Source of the DNA: Azophilus sp965214305
GTDB taxonomy: Bacteria; Pseudomonadota; Gammaproteobacteria; Pseudomonadales; Azotimanducaceae
DNA: 64,000 nucleotides
Direction of reading: 5' to 3'
Assembly (NCBI GenBank): GCA_965214305.1
Contig: OZ243949.1
Coordinates: forward strand, 1,612,001-1,676,000
Positions 1 through 8,924 of this stretch are shown here, piece by piece. The position numbers and the translations under genes were made by a program. The notes below the pieces were generated by a model, which worked only from the letters and a program-made list of their open reading frames with translations, was not told the origin of the DNA and ran no database searches. Each line of letters begins with the position of its first letter. Positions within the stretch are counted from its first letter, which is position 1.

Positions 1-84
1 CACCAGTAGCGCCACCAACAACAGCCCCAGTTCGCCCGAGTGCCAATCGCGCCAAGCCAGGCGGGAAACGATACTAGCGCGCAT
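1..84 (-). CDS. ABC transporter permease, YbbP/FtsX family (N-terminus only)
   Basis: The window begins inside this gene. Reading leftward from an ATG at 84 gives 28 residues with an Arg/Trp-rich start (RLAWRDWHSGEL) followed by a hydrophobic run, which is the usual N-terminus of YbbP-type permeases just before the first membrane helix. It starts 12 bases after the stop codon of the ATPase gene, so the two form an operon encoding an inner-membrane ABC exporter of the MacB/LolCDE-like superfamily. An ATG overlapping the ATPase stop was checked and hits a stop after eight codons, so 84 is the likely start. The substrate is unknown. Confidence 0.7.
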   Translation of the reverse strand, partial: MRASIVSRLAWRDWHSGELGLLLVALLV

Positions 85-96
85 GGGTCACCCGCT

Positions 97-783
97 TCAT
101 CGCAGGCTGTTCGATACGACGATTTTGCCCGCATCCAATTCAAGGATGCGCCCGCAGCGCTCGGCGAGCCGCTCGTCGTGGGTGACGAGCACCAGGGTGG
201 TGGTGAATTCCTTGTTCAATTGAAACAGCAAGTCGATGATGCGAGCACCGGTGCGGGTATCGAGATTGCCGGTCGGCTCATCGGCAAAAAGCACCGTTGG
301 GCGTGCTGCGAACGCCCGGGCAATGGCCACCCGCTGTTGCTCCCCGCCCGACAGTTGCCGCGGATAGTGCGTGGCGCGATTGCCCAAGCCGACCCGATCA
401 AGCAATTCGCGGGCCTGAATTTGGGCACCGGCCTCGCCCCGCAATTCCGCCGGCAGCATGACGTTTTCCAGCGCCGTTAGGCTGGCCAGCAGCCGAAACG
501 TTTGAAACACAAAGCCGACATGCGCACCGCGCACCCGGGCACGTTGCTCCTCGTCCATGTCGGTGAGTTCGTGTTCCGCCAAATGCACCTGCCCGGCGCT
601 CGGCAGATCCAGCCCGGCAAGAATGCCGAGCAACGTGGTCTTGCCGGAACCGGAGGCACCAACCACGGCAAGGCTCTCACCCACATTGATTTCCAAATCA
701 ATGCCGGACAGGATAGTTAACTGGCCTTCCAAGGTGGGAACCGTTTTGACAATGCCCGTCGCGCGGACAACAGTGCGAGCCAT
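97..783 (-). CDS. ybbA: ABC transporter ATP-binding protein, YbbA/LolD type
   Basis: A 228-residue nucleotide-binding subunit. The Walker A motif GASGSGKTT is at about residues 42-50, the signature LSGGE at about 144-148, Walker B with FADEP at about 165-170, and the switch His in LVTHD near the C-terminus. The length and the LSGGEQQRVAIARA sequence match the LolD/MacB ATPase family. It is followed by a YbbP-like permease and is divergent from tesA, as in enterobacteria, where this arrangement is conserved. Longer upstream starts exist, but the ATG at 783 fits the family N-terminus and lies back to back with the tesA start. Which molecule the exporter moves is not shown by the sequence. Confidence 0.85.
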   Translation of the reverse strand: MARTVVRATGIVKTVPTLEGQLTILSGIDLEINVGESLAVVGASGSGKTTLLGILAGLDLPSAGQVHLAEHELTDMDEEQRARVRGAHVGFVFQTFRLLASLTALENVMLPAELRGEAGAQIQARELLDRVGLGNRATHYPRQLSGGEQQRVAIARAFAARPTVLFADEPTGNLDTRTGARIIDLLFQLNKEFTTTLVLVTHDERLAERCGRILELDAGKIVVSNSLR

Positions 784-1426
784 GCAACCGCTTCTCAAGT
801 TGTGGGTTTTGGTGGCCGTTTTGCTATCTCTGGGCGCGGGTCGCCCGGCAGTCGATGGGCACACGACCGTGCTGGTGCTCGGCGACAGTATCAGCGCGGC
901 CCAAGGGATTCAACGTGAACAAGGCTGGGTGCATTTATTGCGGTCCCGCCTGGACGAGATGCAGGCCGGCTATCGGGTAGTGAACGCCAGCATCTCCGGC
1001 GATACCACCGATGGCGGCTTGGCGAGGCTCCCGGAGGCATTGGCCACCCACAACCCGGCACTGGTCGTTATCGAACTCGGCGGCAATGACGGCCTACGCG
1101 GCTATCCCATCGCGAACATTCGCAAAAACATCGAGAAACTGGTGCAACTCGCCGGTGCCGGGGGCCGTGCGGTGCTGCTCGTCGGAATGCAGATTCCGCC
1201 CAACTATGGGTACCGTTACACCCGGGCTTTCCAGGCTCTGTTTGAAGAAGTCGCCGAGGATTTGGAAATCGCCGTTGTGCCATCCTTTCTACAGGATGTC
1301 GGCACAAGCCCGGAGCTTATGCAAGACGATGGCGTTCATCCAAACGCCGCGGCGCAGCCCATATTGCTTGATACGCTGTGGCCACAGATCAGCACACTGC
1401 TGGCAAAGGTGGCACGGGGCCAGTAG
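782..1426 (+). CDS. tesA: Arylesterase / acyl-CoA thioesterase I / lysophospholipase L1
   Basis: A 214-residue SGNH/GDSL hydrolase predicted to be exported. Residues 1-25 form a signal peptide (a Lys followed by a hydrophobic Leu/Val run). The catalytic serine is in GDS at about residue 36, the oxyanion Asn in GGND, and the Asp/His pair in DGVHPN at about 183-186. The family cleaves acyl esters and thioesters in the periplasm. The ATG at 782 overlaps the divergent ybbA ATG by two bases (both read from the palindrome CATG), so the two genes share a bidirectional start region. A longer in-frame start at 557 lies inside ybbA and would destroy the signal peptide. Confidence 0.88.
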   Translation: MQPLLKLWVLVAVLLSLGAGRPAVDGHTTVLVLGDSISAAQGIQREQGWVHLLRSRLDEMQAGYRVVNASISGDTTDGGLARLPEALATHNPALVVIELGGNDGLRGYPIANIRKNIEKLVQLAGAGGRAVLLVGMQIPPNYGYRYTRAFQALFEEVAEDLEIAVVPSFLQDVGTSPELMQDDGVHPNAAAQPILLDTLWPQISTLLAKVARGQ

Positions 1427-1512
1427 CAACGCGCCGGACGCGCCCTGAATCGCGGGGGCGCGGGCTCCCGGTGCCCCGTCCCGCAAATCAGTGTGATCAT
1501 CCCGTGGCCGTT

Positions 1513-2490
1513 CTAGCCGCCGATGTGTCGCGTACCCCTGGCCTCGGCGAGTTCAACCTGTTTTTGCCGCATTTCCAAGCTGGCGCGTCGGGCGTCGGTT
1601 TGGCCGTCGAAACAGTGCGGACAATGCACACCCCGCCGATACCGGGGCGAGGTTAGAGCCTCGGCGGAAAGCGGCGTTCGGCAGGCGAAACATTGCTGAT
1701 AGTTGCCTTGGTCGAGTTGCGCGGTGACGGTGACGCGCTGATCGAAAACGAAACAGTCGCCGTGCCAGCGGTTCTCGCCCGCGGGCACTGTTTCCAGATA
1801 GCGCAATATGCCGCCGTCGAGTTGTAAAACCTGTGCAAAGCCCTCTTGCAACAACCAGGCGGCGGCTTTCTCGCAGCGGATGCCACCGGTGCAGTACATG
1901 GCCACCTTGGGCTGACTCCTCGGGTCGAGGTGTAGGCGCGCAAATGCGGGGAAGTTGCGGAAGTTTTCGATGTTCGGATCCATAGCGCCCGGAAAGGCGC
2001 CAATGCCGACCTCGTAGCGGTTGCGGACATCGACCAACGTAACATCGGGGTCGTCCAGCAGTTCGTTCCAGCGCCGGGCGTCGACGGGCTCGCCGGTGCG
2101 GGTTTCGGCATCGACACCGGGTTGACCAAAGGTAACGATTTCCGATTTGACGCGCACCTTCAGCCGGTGGAACACCGCATTGCCAACCGCCGCATGGGAA
2201 TACTTCACCGGCAAACCGGCAAATCGCTCGTCCGCATCAAGGGCGGCAACGAATGCTTCAAGCACCGGCCTTGAACCGCAAAGGGTTGCGTTGATGCCCT
2301 CTTCCGCCAGCAGCACAGTGCCCCGCAACCGACCGGTCTCCGCCAATCCGGCTATCCAGCCCCGCAACGCCGCAAGCGCATCAAGGCGAACAAAACGGTA
2401 AAAACTTGCAACCGCAAAACCGCCGACTCGAGATTTTGCATGCTCCGGGCCTTGCGCCACCGGCGCGCCCGCCTTGTGCTGAATCACCAT
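1513..2490 (-). CDS. trhO: tRNA uridine-34 hydroxylase, rhodanese-domain TrhO (YceA)
   Basis: A 325-residue protein with the TrhO plan: an N-terminal acylphosphatase-like part (residues 25-130, with EEGINAT), then a rhodanese domain (about 140-240) with DVRNRYE and the active-site loop MYCTGGIRCEK, whose Cys is at about 200. The C-terminal part has paired cysteines (CFACRTPL, CPHCFDG) as expected for this family. TrhO catalyses prephenate-independent formation of 5-hydroxyuridine at tRNA position 34. The neighbours do not form an obvious pathway with it. Family assignment is strong; function is inferred by family. Confidence 0.85.
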   Translation of the reverse strand: MVIQHKAGAPVAQGPEHAKSRVGGFAVASFYRFVRLDALAALRGWIAGLAETGRLRGTVLLAEEGINATLCGSRPVLEAFVAALDADERFAGLPVKYSHAAVGNAVFHRLKVRVKSEIVTFGQPGVDAETRTGEPVDARRWNELLDDPDVTLVDVRNRYEVGIGAFPGAMDPNIENFRNFPAFARLHLDPRSQPKVAMYCTGGIRCEKAAAWLLQEGFAQVLQLDGGILRYLETVPAGENRWHGDCFVFDQRVTVTAQLDQGNYQQCFACRTPLSAEALTSPRYRRGVHCPHCFDGQTDARRASLEMRQKQVELAEARGTRHIGG

Positions 2491-2520
2491 GGCCGGGGTG
2501 TTTTAACTCGCCATCGCCGC

Positions 2521-2841
2521 CTATGCGGCTGAGGACTCGCCGCCAAGGCATGGTGGCGAGAGCGGCGCATCGCCAAAGCGCTGCCGCCACTCCTCACCGG
2601 TGTAGGCATGGATCGCCAATGCGTGGATGTCGTGCGCAAGTTCCTCCGCCAGAATGGCGTTAACCCGCCGATGGCGGCTTAACAAGCGCTGGCCAGCGAA
2701 GGCATCCGTCACCAACACCACCTTGAAGTGCGATTCCGACCCCGGCGGCACATTGTGATTGCCACTTTCGTTGACAACCTCAAGATGGTCGGGATGCAAC
2801 GCCTCGGCAAGTTTGCGTTCCATACGGTTTGCAACGGACAT
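2521..2841 (-). CDS. bolA: BolA family protein
   Basis: A 106-residue protein, chosen from the ATG at 2841 because the family begins with a helix like RMERKLAEALHPDHLEVVNES. It contains the BolA core: HNVPPGSESHFKVV, then FAGQRLLSRHRRVNAILAEEL, ending with HALAIHAYTGEEW. The strictly conserved C-terminal His of the fold and the RHR segment are present. BolA proteins partner with monothiol glutaredoxins in iron-sulfur or iron sensing. It lies 28 bases after the DUF1244 gene on the same strand, so co-transcription is likely. It is close to the BolA/IbaG group; which paralogue is uncertain. Confidence 0.82.
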   Translation of the reverse strand: MSVANRMERKLAEALHPDHLEVVNESGNHNVPPGSESHFKVVLVTDAFAGQRLLSRHRRVNAILAEELAHDIHALAIHAYTGEEWRQRFGDAPLSPPCLGGESSAA

Positions 2842-2869
2842 GGCGGTGGCGGACGCCGGGGCCCGGGCA

Positions 2870-3157
2870 TCAGTCCCGTTTTGCGTTGAATTGCGCGAAC
2901 TGCTCAGCGGAAGCCTCATGCTGATACTTGGCTTTCCATTGCGAATAGGGCATACCGTAGACGAGTTCACGCGCTTCGTCCAAGTGCATCTCGATGCCCT
3001 GTTCCTCGGCGGCAGCCCGGTACCACTTGGAAAGGCAGTTGCGACAAAAACCCGCCAGGTTCATGAGCTCGATATTCTGCACGTCCTTGCGCGCATCAAG
3101 ATGTTCAATCAGCCGCCGAAAAACGGCCGCTTCCAAGTTAATGTTTCGTTCGGTCAT
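2870..3157 (-). CDS. DUF1244 family protein
   Basis: A 95-residue soluble protein of the DUF1244 family (small proteobacterial proteins). Recognisable features are the RRLIEHLDARKDVQNIEL segment, the NLAGFCRNCLSKWY motif with two cysteines three residues apart, and the MHLDEARELVYGMPY stretch. The family has no established biochemical role; the CxxC could bind metal, but that is inference. It is immediately upstream of bolA on the same strand and downstream of yaaA. The start at 3157 matches the family's usual N-terminus. Confidence 0.75.
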   Translation of the reverse strand: MTERNINLEAAVFRRLIEHLDARKDVQNIELMNLAGFCRNCLSKWYRAAAEEQGIEMHLDEARELVYGMPYSQWKAKYQHEASAEQFAQFNAKRD

Positions 3158-3195
3158 GGCGTTTTCCCGATCAGTTGGTCAGTCGTTGCAAGCCA

Positions 3196-3972
3196 TCAAA
3201 GCGGCTTATCGCGCAGAAACACCCAGTCGTCACCGCGCGATTGTTCCTTGGAAAATCGGTAGCCGTGCCAGTCGAAGGCTTGCAGCGCTTTCAATGTTGC
3301 CACACGATGCTTGACGATGTAGCTGGTCATAAGGCCACGCGCTTTCTTAGCGAAGAACGACACGAACTTGTAACGGCCGTTCTTGAGGTCTCGGAAAGTG
3401 GGCGTGATGATGCGGGCGTCAATGCGCGCGGCGTCGAGCACGCCGAAGTATTCGTTGGAAGCGAGGTTGACGAGCAGCGGCTGTTGCTGCGCCGCGATGG
3501 CCGCGTTCAGGGCATCGGTGACCTTGTCGCCCCAGAATTCGTAGAGGTTTGAACCGCGCCCGGTGCGCAGCTTCGTGCCCATCTCCAAACGATAGGGTTG
3601 CATGAGGTCGAGCGGCTTCAATAAGCCGTACAGACCAGACAGGATGCGCACATGCTTCTGCGCCCAGCTAAAGTCCCGCTCCGTGTAGCCGTAGGCGTCG
3701 AGCCCAAGATAAACATCGCCTTTGAAGGCGAGGATAGCCTGGCGGGCGTTCTGGCGCGTAAACGGTGGTCGCCAGGTTGCGTAGCGGTCGGCGTTGAGTT
3801 CGGCCAGTTGGCTGCTGATGCCCATGAGGTCGGCGATATCGGGCGGCGCGAGTTGGCGCAATGTGTCGATGAGTTCGCCCGACTCCGCCAGAAAGGCGGG
3901 TTCGGTGTGTTTGCGGGTGGGAACCGGGCTCTTGTAGTCCAGGGTCTTGGCGGGAGAGATGATGGCCAGCAT
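3196..3972 (-). CDS. yaaA: Peroxide stress protein YaaA (DUF328)
   Basis: A 258-residue protein starting MLAIISPAKTLD, the family's signature N-terminus, so the ATG at 3972 is chosen over the longer frame starting at 4137. Other conserved blocks are AFKGDVYLGLDA, LSGLYGLLKPLDLMQPYRLEMG, LVNLASNEYF and FRDLKNGRYKFVSFFAKKARGLM. YaaA limits intracellular free iron during hydrogen peroxide stress in enterobacteria and binds DNA. It sits 38 bases upstream of the DUF1244 gene in a same-strand run with bolA, which makes a small redox/iron stress group plausible. Confidence 0.88.
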   Translation of the reverse strand: MLAIISPAKTLDYKSPVPTRKHTEPAFLAESGELIDTLRQLAPPDIADLMGISSQLAELNADRYATWRPPFTRQNARQAILAFKGDVYLGLDAYGYTERDFSWAQKHVRILSGLYGLLKPLDLMQPYRLEMGTKLRTGRGSNLYEFWGDKVTDALNAAIAAQQQPLLVNLASNEYFGVLDAARIDARIITPTFRDLKNGRYKFVSFFAKKARGLMTSYIVKHRVATLKALQAFDWHGYRFSKEQSRGDDWVFLRDKPL

Positions 3973-4182
3973 GGCGTTCTCGCGGGCTGTTGCAAGCGAG
4001 CGGTGATTGTACCGCGCAACGCTTCTTTCTTCCCGCTTTCTTCCCGCTTCCCGCGAACCTGTTGCCGATCTGATGGTTGGCGGTGAATTTCCCCGTTGCC
4101 GATAGCGCATGGAAACCGGCTTGTGGTCGTCGCACAATGCAAACCGCGCGCGACCCGTCAGCCCGATTGATGCGTGAGCGAC

Positions 4183-4494
4183 CTATGGCGGCCGCTTGGC
4201 GGAGCCTGCGGACAGGCGTTTGATGATGCAAAAAACAAAGGCGCCCGCAACCGAGACCGCCGTCAACATAAGCACGAACAGGATACTCGCACCAAAAAAG
4301 CCGACGAGTTCACCCATTTGCACATCGTATTCAACAGTCAGCCAATAAATGGCGGCAGCCACGGCCACTGTGCCAAGCAGCAGGGTGCGGGTCAGCCTAC
4401 GATGGTCAAGGCCCCTGTGCCTACCGCCAACCGCCAGCCGCCGGCTGACCGCATCGGCTTGGCGCAATTTGTCTTCCCGCTCTTCCATCTCCAT
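4183..4494 (-). CDS. Small two-helix membrane protein, unknown function
   Basis: A 103-residue protein not assigned to a family. The N-terminal 38 residues are charged and helical (MEMEEREDKLRQAD). Two hydrophobic segments follow, at about 39-52 (LLLGTVAVAAAIYWL) and 65-90 (LVGFFGASILFVLMLTAVSV), separated by an acidic loop. A basic tail (IIKRLSAGSAKRPP) would be cytoplasmic. The gene is divergent from prc, whose start is 110 bases away, so the two could share a control region. No family motif was recognised; the coding call rests on the clean two-helix amphipathic design. Confidence 0.5.
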   Translation of the reverse strand: MEMEEREDKLRQADAVSRRLAVGGRHRGLDHRRLTRTLLLGTVAVAAAIYWLTVEYDVQMGELVGFFGASILFVLMLTAVSVAGAFVFCIIKRLSAGSAKRPP

Positions 4495-4604
4495 CTCATC
4501 CCGACTAAGGGCAACTCGACAATACGCCCTGAGCGTGCCTATAGGCCAGGCGCCTGCATCGCCGGGTGCCGCAGTAAAGTTGGTAAGATAGGCTGGCTAA
4601 ACCA

Positions 4605-6779
4605 GTGAGCAGCTGCATGTTTTCTAGATTTTCCCACCCTTCGTCGCGGTGCCGCCACGGCCTATTGTGTCGGTTGGCGTTCGGCATCGCGCTGATCTTG
4701 ATCGTCGCCGGCCCGGTAGCGGCCCGAGATCTGGCGCTTGGCCGCACTCAGGACGGCCTCGGTTCTTTCGAACCGCTGGAACTCAGCCCGCTGAGCGTAC
4801 ATCCGCGCACCAGCCTCACCATCGTTGAGCAATTGCGCCACAACCATTATTTGCAGAAAGACCTCGACGATGCCATATCCAGCCAGATTTTTGATAAGTA
4901 CCTTGAACTGCTCGACGGTACGCGGGTCTTTTTTCTCGCCGAGGACATCGCCGAGCTTGAGAAGTATCGATATGCCCTTGACGACGCCCTCAAGCGCGGC
5001 GACCTGAAGCCCGCCTTCGAGATTTTCAACCGCTATCAGGTGCGGCTTTTGGAACGCTTCAACTATCTCATCGGCATTCTTGAGACGGGCGTTGAAAACT
5101 TCGACTTCACCGAAGATGACTGGATCGAAACCGACCACGAAAACGCCGCTTGGCCCGCCCACCGGGAAGAGGCGAATATCCTGTGGCGCAAACGCCTGAA
5201 GGCGGCCGTGCTCAATATGAAACTGAACGGCCGGGAGTTGCCGGAAATTCAGGAATTGCTTACCAAGCGCTACCGAAACCGCCTGAAGCAAACCCAACAG
5301 ACGAAGAGCGAAGACGCCTTTCAGGTGTACGTCAATGCCTTCGCCACCAGCTACGACCCGCACACCCAATATTTTTCCCCGCGCACCTCGCAGAATTTCA
5401 ACATCAACATGTCTTTGTCGCTCGAAGGCATAGGCGCGGTACTGCGCAGCGAGGACGAATACACATCCATTGTGCGTCTCGTAACGGCGGGCCCCGCCGA
5501 CCGATCCGGGCAGTTGCAACCCGGCGACCGCATCGTCAGTGTCGCCCAGGGCGAGCACGGCCCGTTGATCGACGTGGTGGGTTGGCGGCTCGGCGACGTG
5601 GTGGAACTCATCCGCGGCCCCAAGGGCTCCACCGTGCGGCTCGAAATCATGCCGGACAATGCGCACGACAAGGGCACCAGCGTCGTCCAAATCGTGCGCA
5701 ACACCGTCAAACTCGAAGATCAGGCCGCGCAAAAGAAGTTGCTGACCCGCAACCGGGGTGGACGCGACTACCGGGTGGGTATCGTCGAGATTCCTACTTT
5801 CTATGTCGATTTCAACGCCGTTCAGGAAGGCAAAACGAACTACAAGAGCACTACCCGCGATGTCGGCCTGCTCATCGAGGAACTCAAGGCAGAGGATATT
5901 GACGCCCTGGTTGTGGACTTGCGCAACAACGGCGGCGGCTCCCTGCAAGAGGCGGATTCGCTAACCGGGTTGTTCATCGATTCCGGCCCGACCGTACAGG
6001 TAAAGTCGGCCAAGCATCGTACCAACGTCCTTCTGGACAACGACGACAATGCGGTTTGGGACGGCCCTCTGGCGGTGATGGTCAACCGCCTTTCCGCCTC
6101 CGCCTCGGAGATATTCGCCGGTGCCGTTCAGGATTACGGGCGTGGCATCGTCATTGGCAGCCAAACCTTCGGCAAGGGTACGGTGCAAACCCTGATTCCG
6201 CTTAATCGCGGCCAACTCAAGGTGACCGCCGCGAAGTTCTACCGGGTATCCGGGCAAAGCACCCAACACCAAGGGGTTATCCCGGACATTGAGTTCCCGG
6301 AAATCTTCGACATTCACCGTATCGGCGAAAGCAGCTTGGACGATGCCCTGCCCTGGGATGTCATCAAACCCGCCCTCGACCCCATCGATAACGCCATTCA
6401 ACCGCTGCTCGGGGATTTACGCGCCCGCCACAGCAAACGGGTTGCCGAGAATCCGGAATTCACCTATTTGAGGGCATTGGCCGCGAAGGGCCGCGAACAA
6501 GCCGAGCGCACGCGGCTATCGTTGAACGAAGCCGCTCGGCGCGCGGAAAACGACGCCAACGACCAATGGCGGCTAGAGCTCGAAAACAGGCTGCGCAAGG
6601 CCAAGGGCGAACCGCAATTGGCCAGCCTGGATGATCTCGACGAGTTCGACTCCAACGAGGAAACACCGCCCGACGACGATGCGATGCTGGTCGAGGCCAG
6701 CGAGATTCTCCTGGACTTCATCGGCCTTGAACGCCAGATTGCCATGGTCGAGCGCGGTGCCGGCATGGCCGTCCAATAA
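4605..6779 (+). CDS. prc: Carboxy-terminal processing protease (tail-specific protease)
   Basis: A 724-residue periplasmic S41 protease. A signal peptide occupies residues 1-40 (RHGLLCRLAFGIALILIVAGP, cleaved near AAR). The N-terminal Prc domain is followed by a PDZ domain (about 250-330, LEGIGAVL and GDRIVSV) and the S41 core. The catalytic dyad is Ser499 in SASASEIFAG and Lys524 in FGKGTVQ, with the 25-residue spacing of E. coli Tsp. The C-terminal DUF3340-like helical region is present (about 600-724). The enzyme degrades periplasmic proteins by their C-terminal tails and often trims cell-wall hydrolases. The length is close to that of E. coli Prc (682). Confidence 0.92.
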   Translation: MSSCMFSRFSHPSSRCRHGLLCRLAFGIALILIVAGPVAARDLALGRTQDGLGSFEPLELSPLSVHPRTSLTIVEQLRHNHYLQKDLDDAISSQIFDKYLELLDGTRVFFLAEDIAELEKYRYALDDALKRGDLKPAFEIFNRYQVRLLERFNYLIGILETGVENFDFTEDDWIETDHENAAWPAHREEANILWRKRLKAAVLNMKLNGRELPEIQELLTKRYRNRLKQTQQTKSEDAFQVYVNAFATSYDPHTQYFSPRTSQNFNINMSLSLEGIGAVLRSEDEYTSIVRLVTAGPADRSGQLQPGDRIVSVAQGEHGPLIDVVGWRLGDVVELIRGPKGSTVRLEIMPDNAHDKGTSVVQIVRNTVKLEDQAAQKKLLTRNRGGRDYRVGIVEIPTFYVDFNAVQEGKTNYKSTTRDVGLLIEELKAEDIDALVVDLRNNGGGSLQEADSLTGLFIDSGPTVQVKSAKHRTNVLLDNDDNAVWDGPLAVMVNRLSASASEIFAGAVQDYGRGIVIGSQTFGKGTVQTLIPLNRGQLKVTAAKFYRVSGQSTQHQGVIPDIEFPEIFDIHRIGESSLDDALPWDVIKPALDPIDNAIQPLLGDLRARHSKRVAENPEFTYLRALAAKGREQAERTRLSLNEAARRAENDANDQWRLELENRLRKAKGEPQLASLDDLDEFDSNEETPPDDDAMLVEASEILLDFIGLERQIAMVERGAGMAVQ

Positions 6780-6832
6780 CTTTCATCTCCATCTCTCCAA
6801 CTGCATTAGGGTCCGCCAGCACAAACAGAGCC

Positions 6833-6954
6833 CCCGGGAAAGAGCGGGCCTGCGGGGTTTCCCTTACCGCGCCGTTCAGCTCGCTCCGTACCCCCTCGCA
6901 TAAGCAGGAAGCGGGCGCCCAGCGCGGCAAGGGAAACCCCGCAGGCCCGCTCGC
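6833..6954. repeat. Long-stem palindromic repeat, family A, copy 1
   Basis: An imperfect palindrome between the convergent 3' ends of prc and thrS. The arms at 6843-6873 and 6921-6951 pair over 30 of 31 positions around a loop of about 47 bases. A second copy at 16577-16697 is nearly identical in length and loop. Two stem positions differ between copies and both arms change together (CCTGC with GCAGG here, CCCGT with ACGGG there), so pairing is kept. This points to a mobile REP/BIME-like or MITE-like element or a structured RNA. Its position at the 3' ends of two genes also allows a terminator-like role. Confidence 0.8.
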
Positions 6955-7053
6955 TGCCAATTAGCGTACTTATCTCCGCCGCCACAGAGTCGCTGCAATA
7001 CACGGGCTAAGAAGCACAACTTGCCCGGCTTTAACGACGTAGCTGCACAAACC

Positions 7054-8898
7054 TCAACCGGCCGGCAACCGGAACTCCCGCGAGCGGGTGTTGATGGTCT
7101 CAAGCAGGGCGGCCACAAACTGATCCAAGCCCAACGCATGCTGCTCGCGGTGCCCGTGGCGGCGCAACATGACTGTGCGCTGCACCTGTTCGCGCTCACC
7201 GACGACGACGAGATTGGGGATCTTCAGCGTGGTTGCCTGGCGAATCTTTTTTGATACCGTCTCGCTTGATGGCGCCAATTCCGCCCGGATAAAGCGCTGC
7301 CGCAGACAGTCCACAACCTCTTGGCCGTAGCCATCAAATTTTTCCGAAACGGCGATGACCTGCGCCTGCACCGGTGCCAGCCAAGTTGGGAACGCGCCGG
7401 CGTAGTGCTCCAAAAGAAACGCCACGAGCCGCTCGTGGGTACTGAGCGGGGCACGATGGATGCAATACGGCATGTGCTCGCCACCATCGGCACCGGTATA
7501 GCGCAACCCGAGCGAGGCGGGCTGCGAGAAATCGAGTTGCACCGTTGAAAGGGACTCTTCACGGCCGGTAACGGTGACCAATTGGATATCGACTTTGGGG
7601 CCGTAGAAAGCCGCCTCGCCCTTGCCGTCCACATGGTCAACGCCCATCTCCTCGAGCACTTCCCGCAGGATCCGTTCCGAGTGCTGCCAAGCCTCGGGGT
7701 TATCGACATACTTCTGCCGCCCTTTCGGGTCCTCCGGGTCGCGTAAAGAAAGGCGCACCACATAGTCCCGCAGGCCAAGAATCCCATAAGCCTCGCGATA
7801 CATGGCCATAACCGCCATGAACTCGGGCTTGATCTGCTCCGGCGTGCAATAGATGTGGGCGTCGTTCATACACATACCCCGCACCCGTAACAACCCGGAG
7901 ACCGCCCCGGATTCCTCCCAACGATAAACTTGCCCGTATTCCGCCAAGCGCAGCGGCAGGTCGCGGTAGCTGCGCGGCCGGGCGGCATAGACCTTGTGGT
8001 GATGCGGGCAGTTCATGGGACGCAGACGATAGGCCTCGCGGGTACCCTCCCCGTCTTCGCCGGTCTCTGGAACCTGCATGGGCGGATACATGTCGTCGGC
8101 GTAGTACGGCAGGTGCCCCGTCTTGTGATAAAGGCTTTCGCGCGCCAAATGGGGTGTTGCCACTCGTTGATAGCCAGCGCGGAATTCAAGCTCTCTTGCC
8201 AGCTTTTCGAGTTCATCGCGAATAATGGTGCCATTGGGCAACCACAAGGGAAGCCCGCGGCCGATGTCGTCGTCGATGGTGTATATGCCGAGTACCCGCC
8301 CAAGTTTCTTATGGTCGCGGGCCTGAGCTTCCCGCCAACGGGTCACATGGGCGTCAAGTTCCTCCCGGTTCGCGAAAGCCCAAGCGTAGATGCGGGTCAT
8401 CATGACGTTGTCCGAATCGCCGCGCCAATAGGCACCGGCCAAGCTGCGTAACTTGAACGCATCGCGGGGAATCTTGCCCGTGTCCTCAACATGCGGCCCC
8501 TCGCACATGTCCAAAAACGGCCCGTTACGATAGAAAGAGAGGCTGGCGAGACCATGCTTTTCGAGCAACTCGGCCCCGTACTCGCGCTTGTATGGCTCGC
8601 CCATCTCATCAATACGCGCGAGGGCCTCTTGCGCATCAAGGTCTTCCCGATAGAAGCGCTGCCGTTTTTTGAGGATTTTCTTCATGCGCCGCTCAAGTTC
8701 GGGAAAATCCTCTTCCGTGAGCGGCTCGCTGAGGATGAAGTCGTAGTAGAAGCCGTCCTTAATCGGCGGCCCGAAGCCGAGGGTGGAGCCCGGCCGCACC
8801 TCCAACACAGCCTGAGCCAGCACATGCGCTAAGCTGTGGCGAATCTTATAAATTTCCTCATCCGGCGCTTCACCGCCGCTGTGTTCCATTGGGTCCAT
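7054..8898 (-). CDS. thrS: Threonyl-tRNA synthetase lacking the TGS domain
   Basis: A 614-residue class II synthetase. The editing domain begins almost at the N-terminus with HSLAHVLAQAV (HxxxH at about residues 21-25), whereas E. coli ThrRS has about 60 residues of TGS before this motif. The editing CxxxxH is in DMCEGPH. In the catalytic core the zinc ligands are Cys in RPMNCPHHH, His in NDAHIYC and His in APLSTHERL. The motif 2 arginine and the FPTWLAPVQ anticodon-domain entry are present. The NCPHHH variant and short N-terminus resemble cyanobacterial-type ThrRS more than the E. coli type. A Shine-Dalgarno-like GGGTGGGA precedes the ATG. An attenuator and leader peptide lie upstream (8925-9063). 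Confidence 0.92.
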   Translation of the reverse strand: MDPMEHSGGEAPDEEIYKIRHSLAHVLAQAVLEVRPGSTLGFGPPIKDGFYYDFILSEPLTEEDFPELERRMKKILKKRQRFYREDLDAQEALARIDEMGEPYKREYGAELLEKHGLASLSFYRNGPFLDMCEGPHVEDTGKIPRDAFKLRSLAGAYWRGDSDNVMMTRIYAWAFANREELDAHVTRWREAQARDHKKLGRVLGIYTIDDDIGRGLPLWLPNGTIIRDELEKLARELEFRAGYQRVATPHLARESLYHKTGHLPYYADDMYPPMQVPETGEDGEGTREAYRLRPMNCPHHHKVYAARPRSYRDLPLRLAEYGQVYRWEESGAVSGLLRVRGMCMNDAHIYCTPEQIKPEFMAVMAMYREAYGILGLRDYVVRLSLRDPEDPKGRQKYVDNPEAWQHSERILREVLEEMGVDHVDGKGEAAFYGPKVDIQLVTVTGREESLSTVQLDFSQPASLGLRYTGADGGEHMPYCIHRAPLSTHERLVAFLLEHYAGAFPTWLAPVQAQVIAVSEKFDGYGQEVVDCLRQRFIRAELAPSSETVSKKIRQATTLKIPNLVVVGEREQVQRTVMLRRHGHREQHALGLDQFVAALLETINTRSREFRLPAG

Positions 8899-8924
8899 CG
8901 AATAAATCCCACCCGTCCAAAATG

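Noticed and set aside
4662..5948. A 428-codon minus-strand frame over prc
   Set aside because: It is antisense to well-conserved Prc sequence, including the PDZ domain, with no motif of its own.
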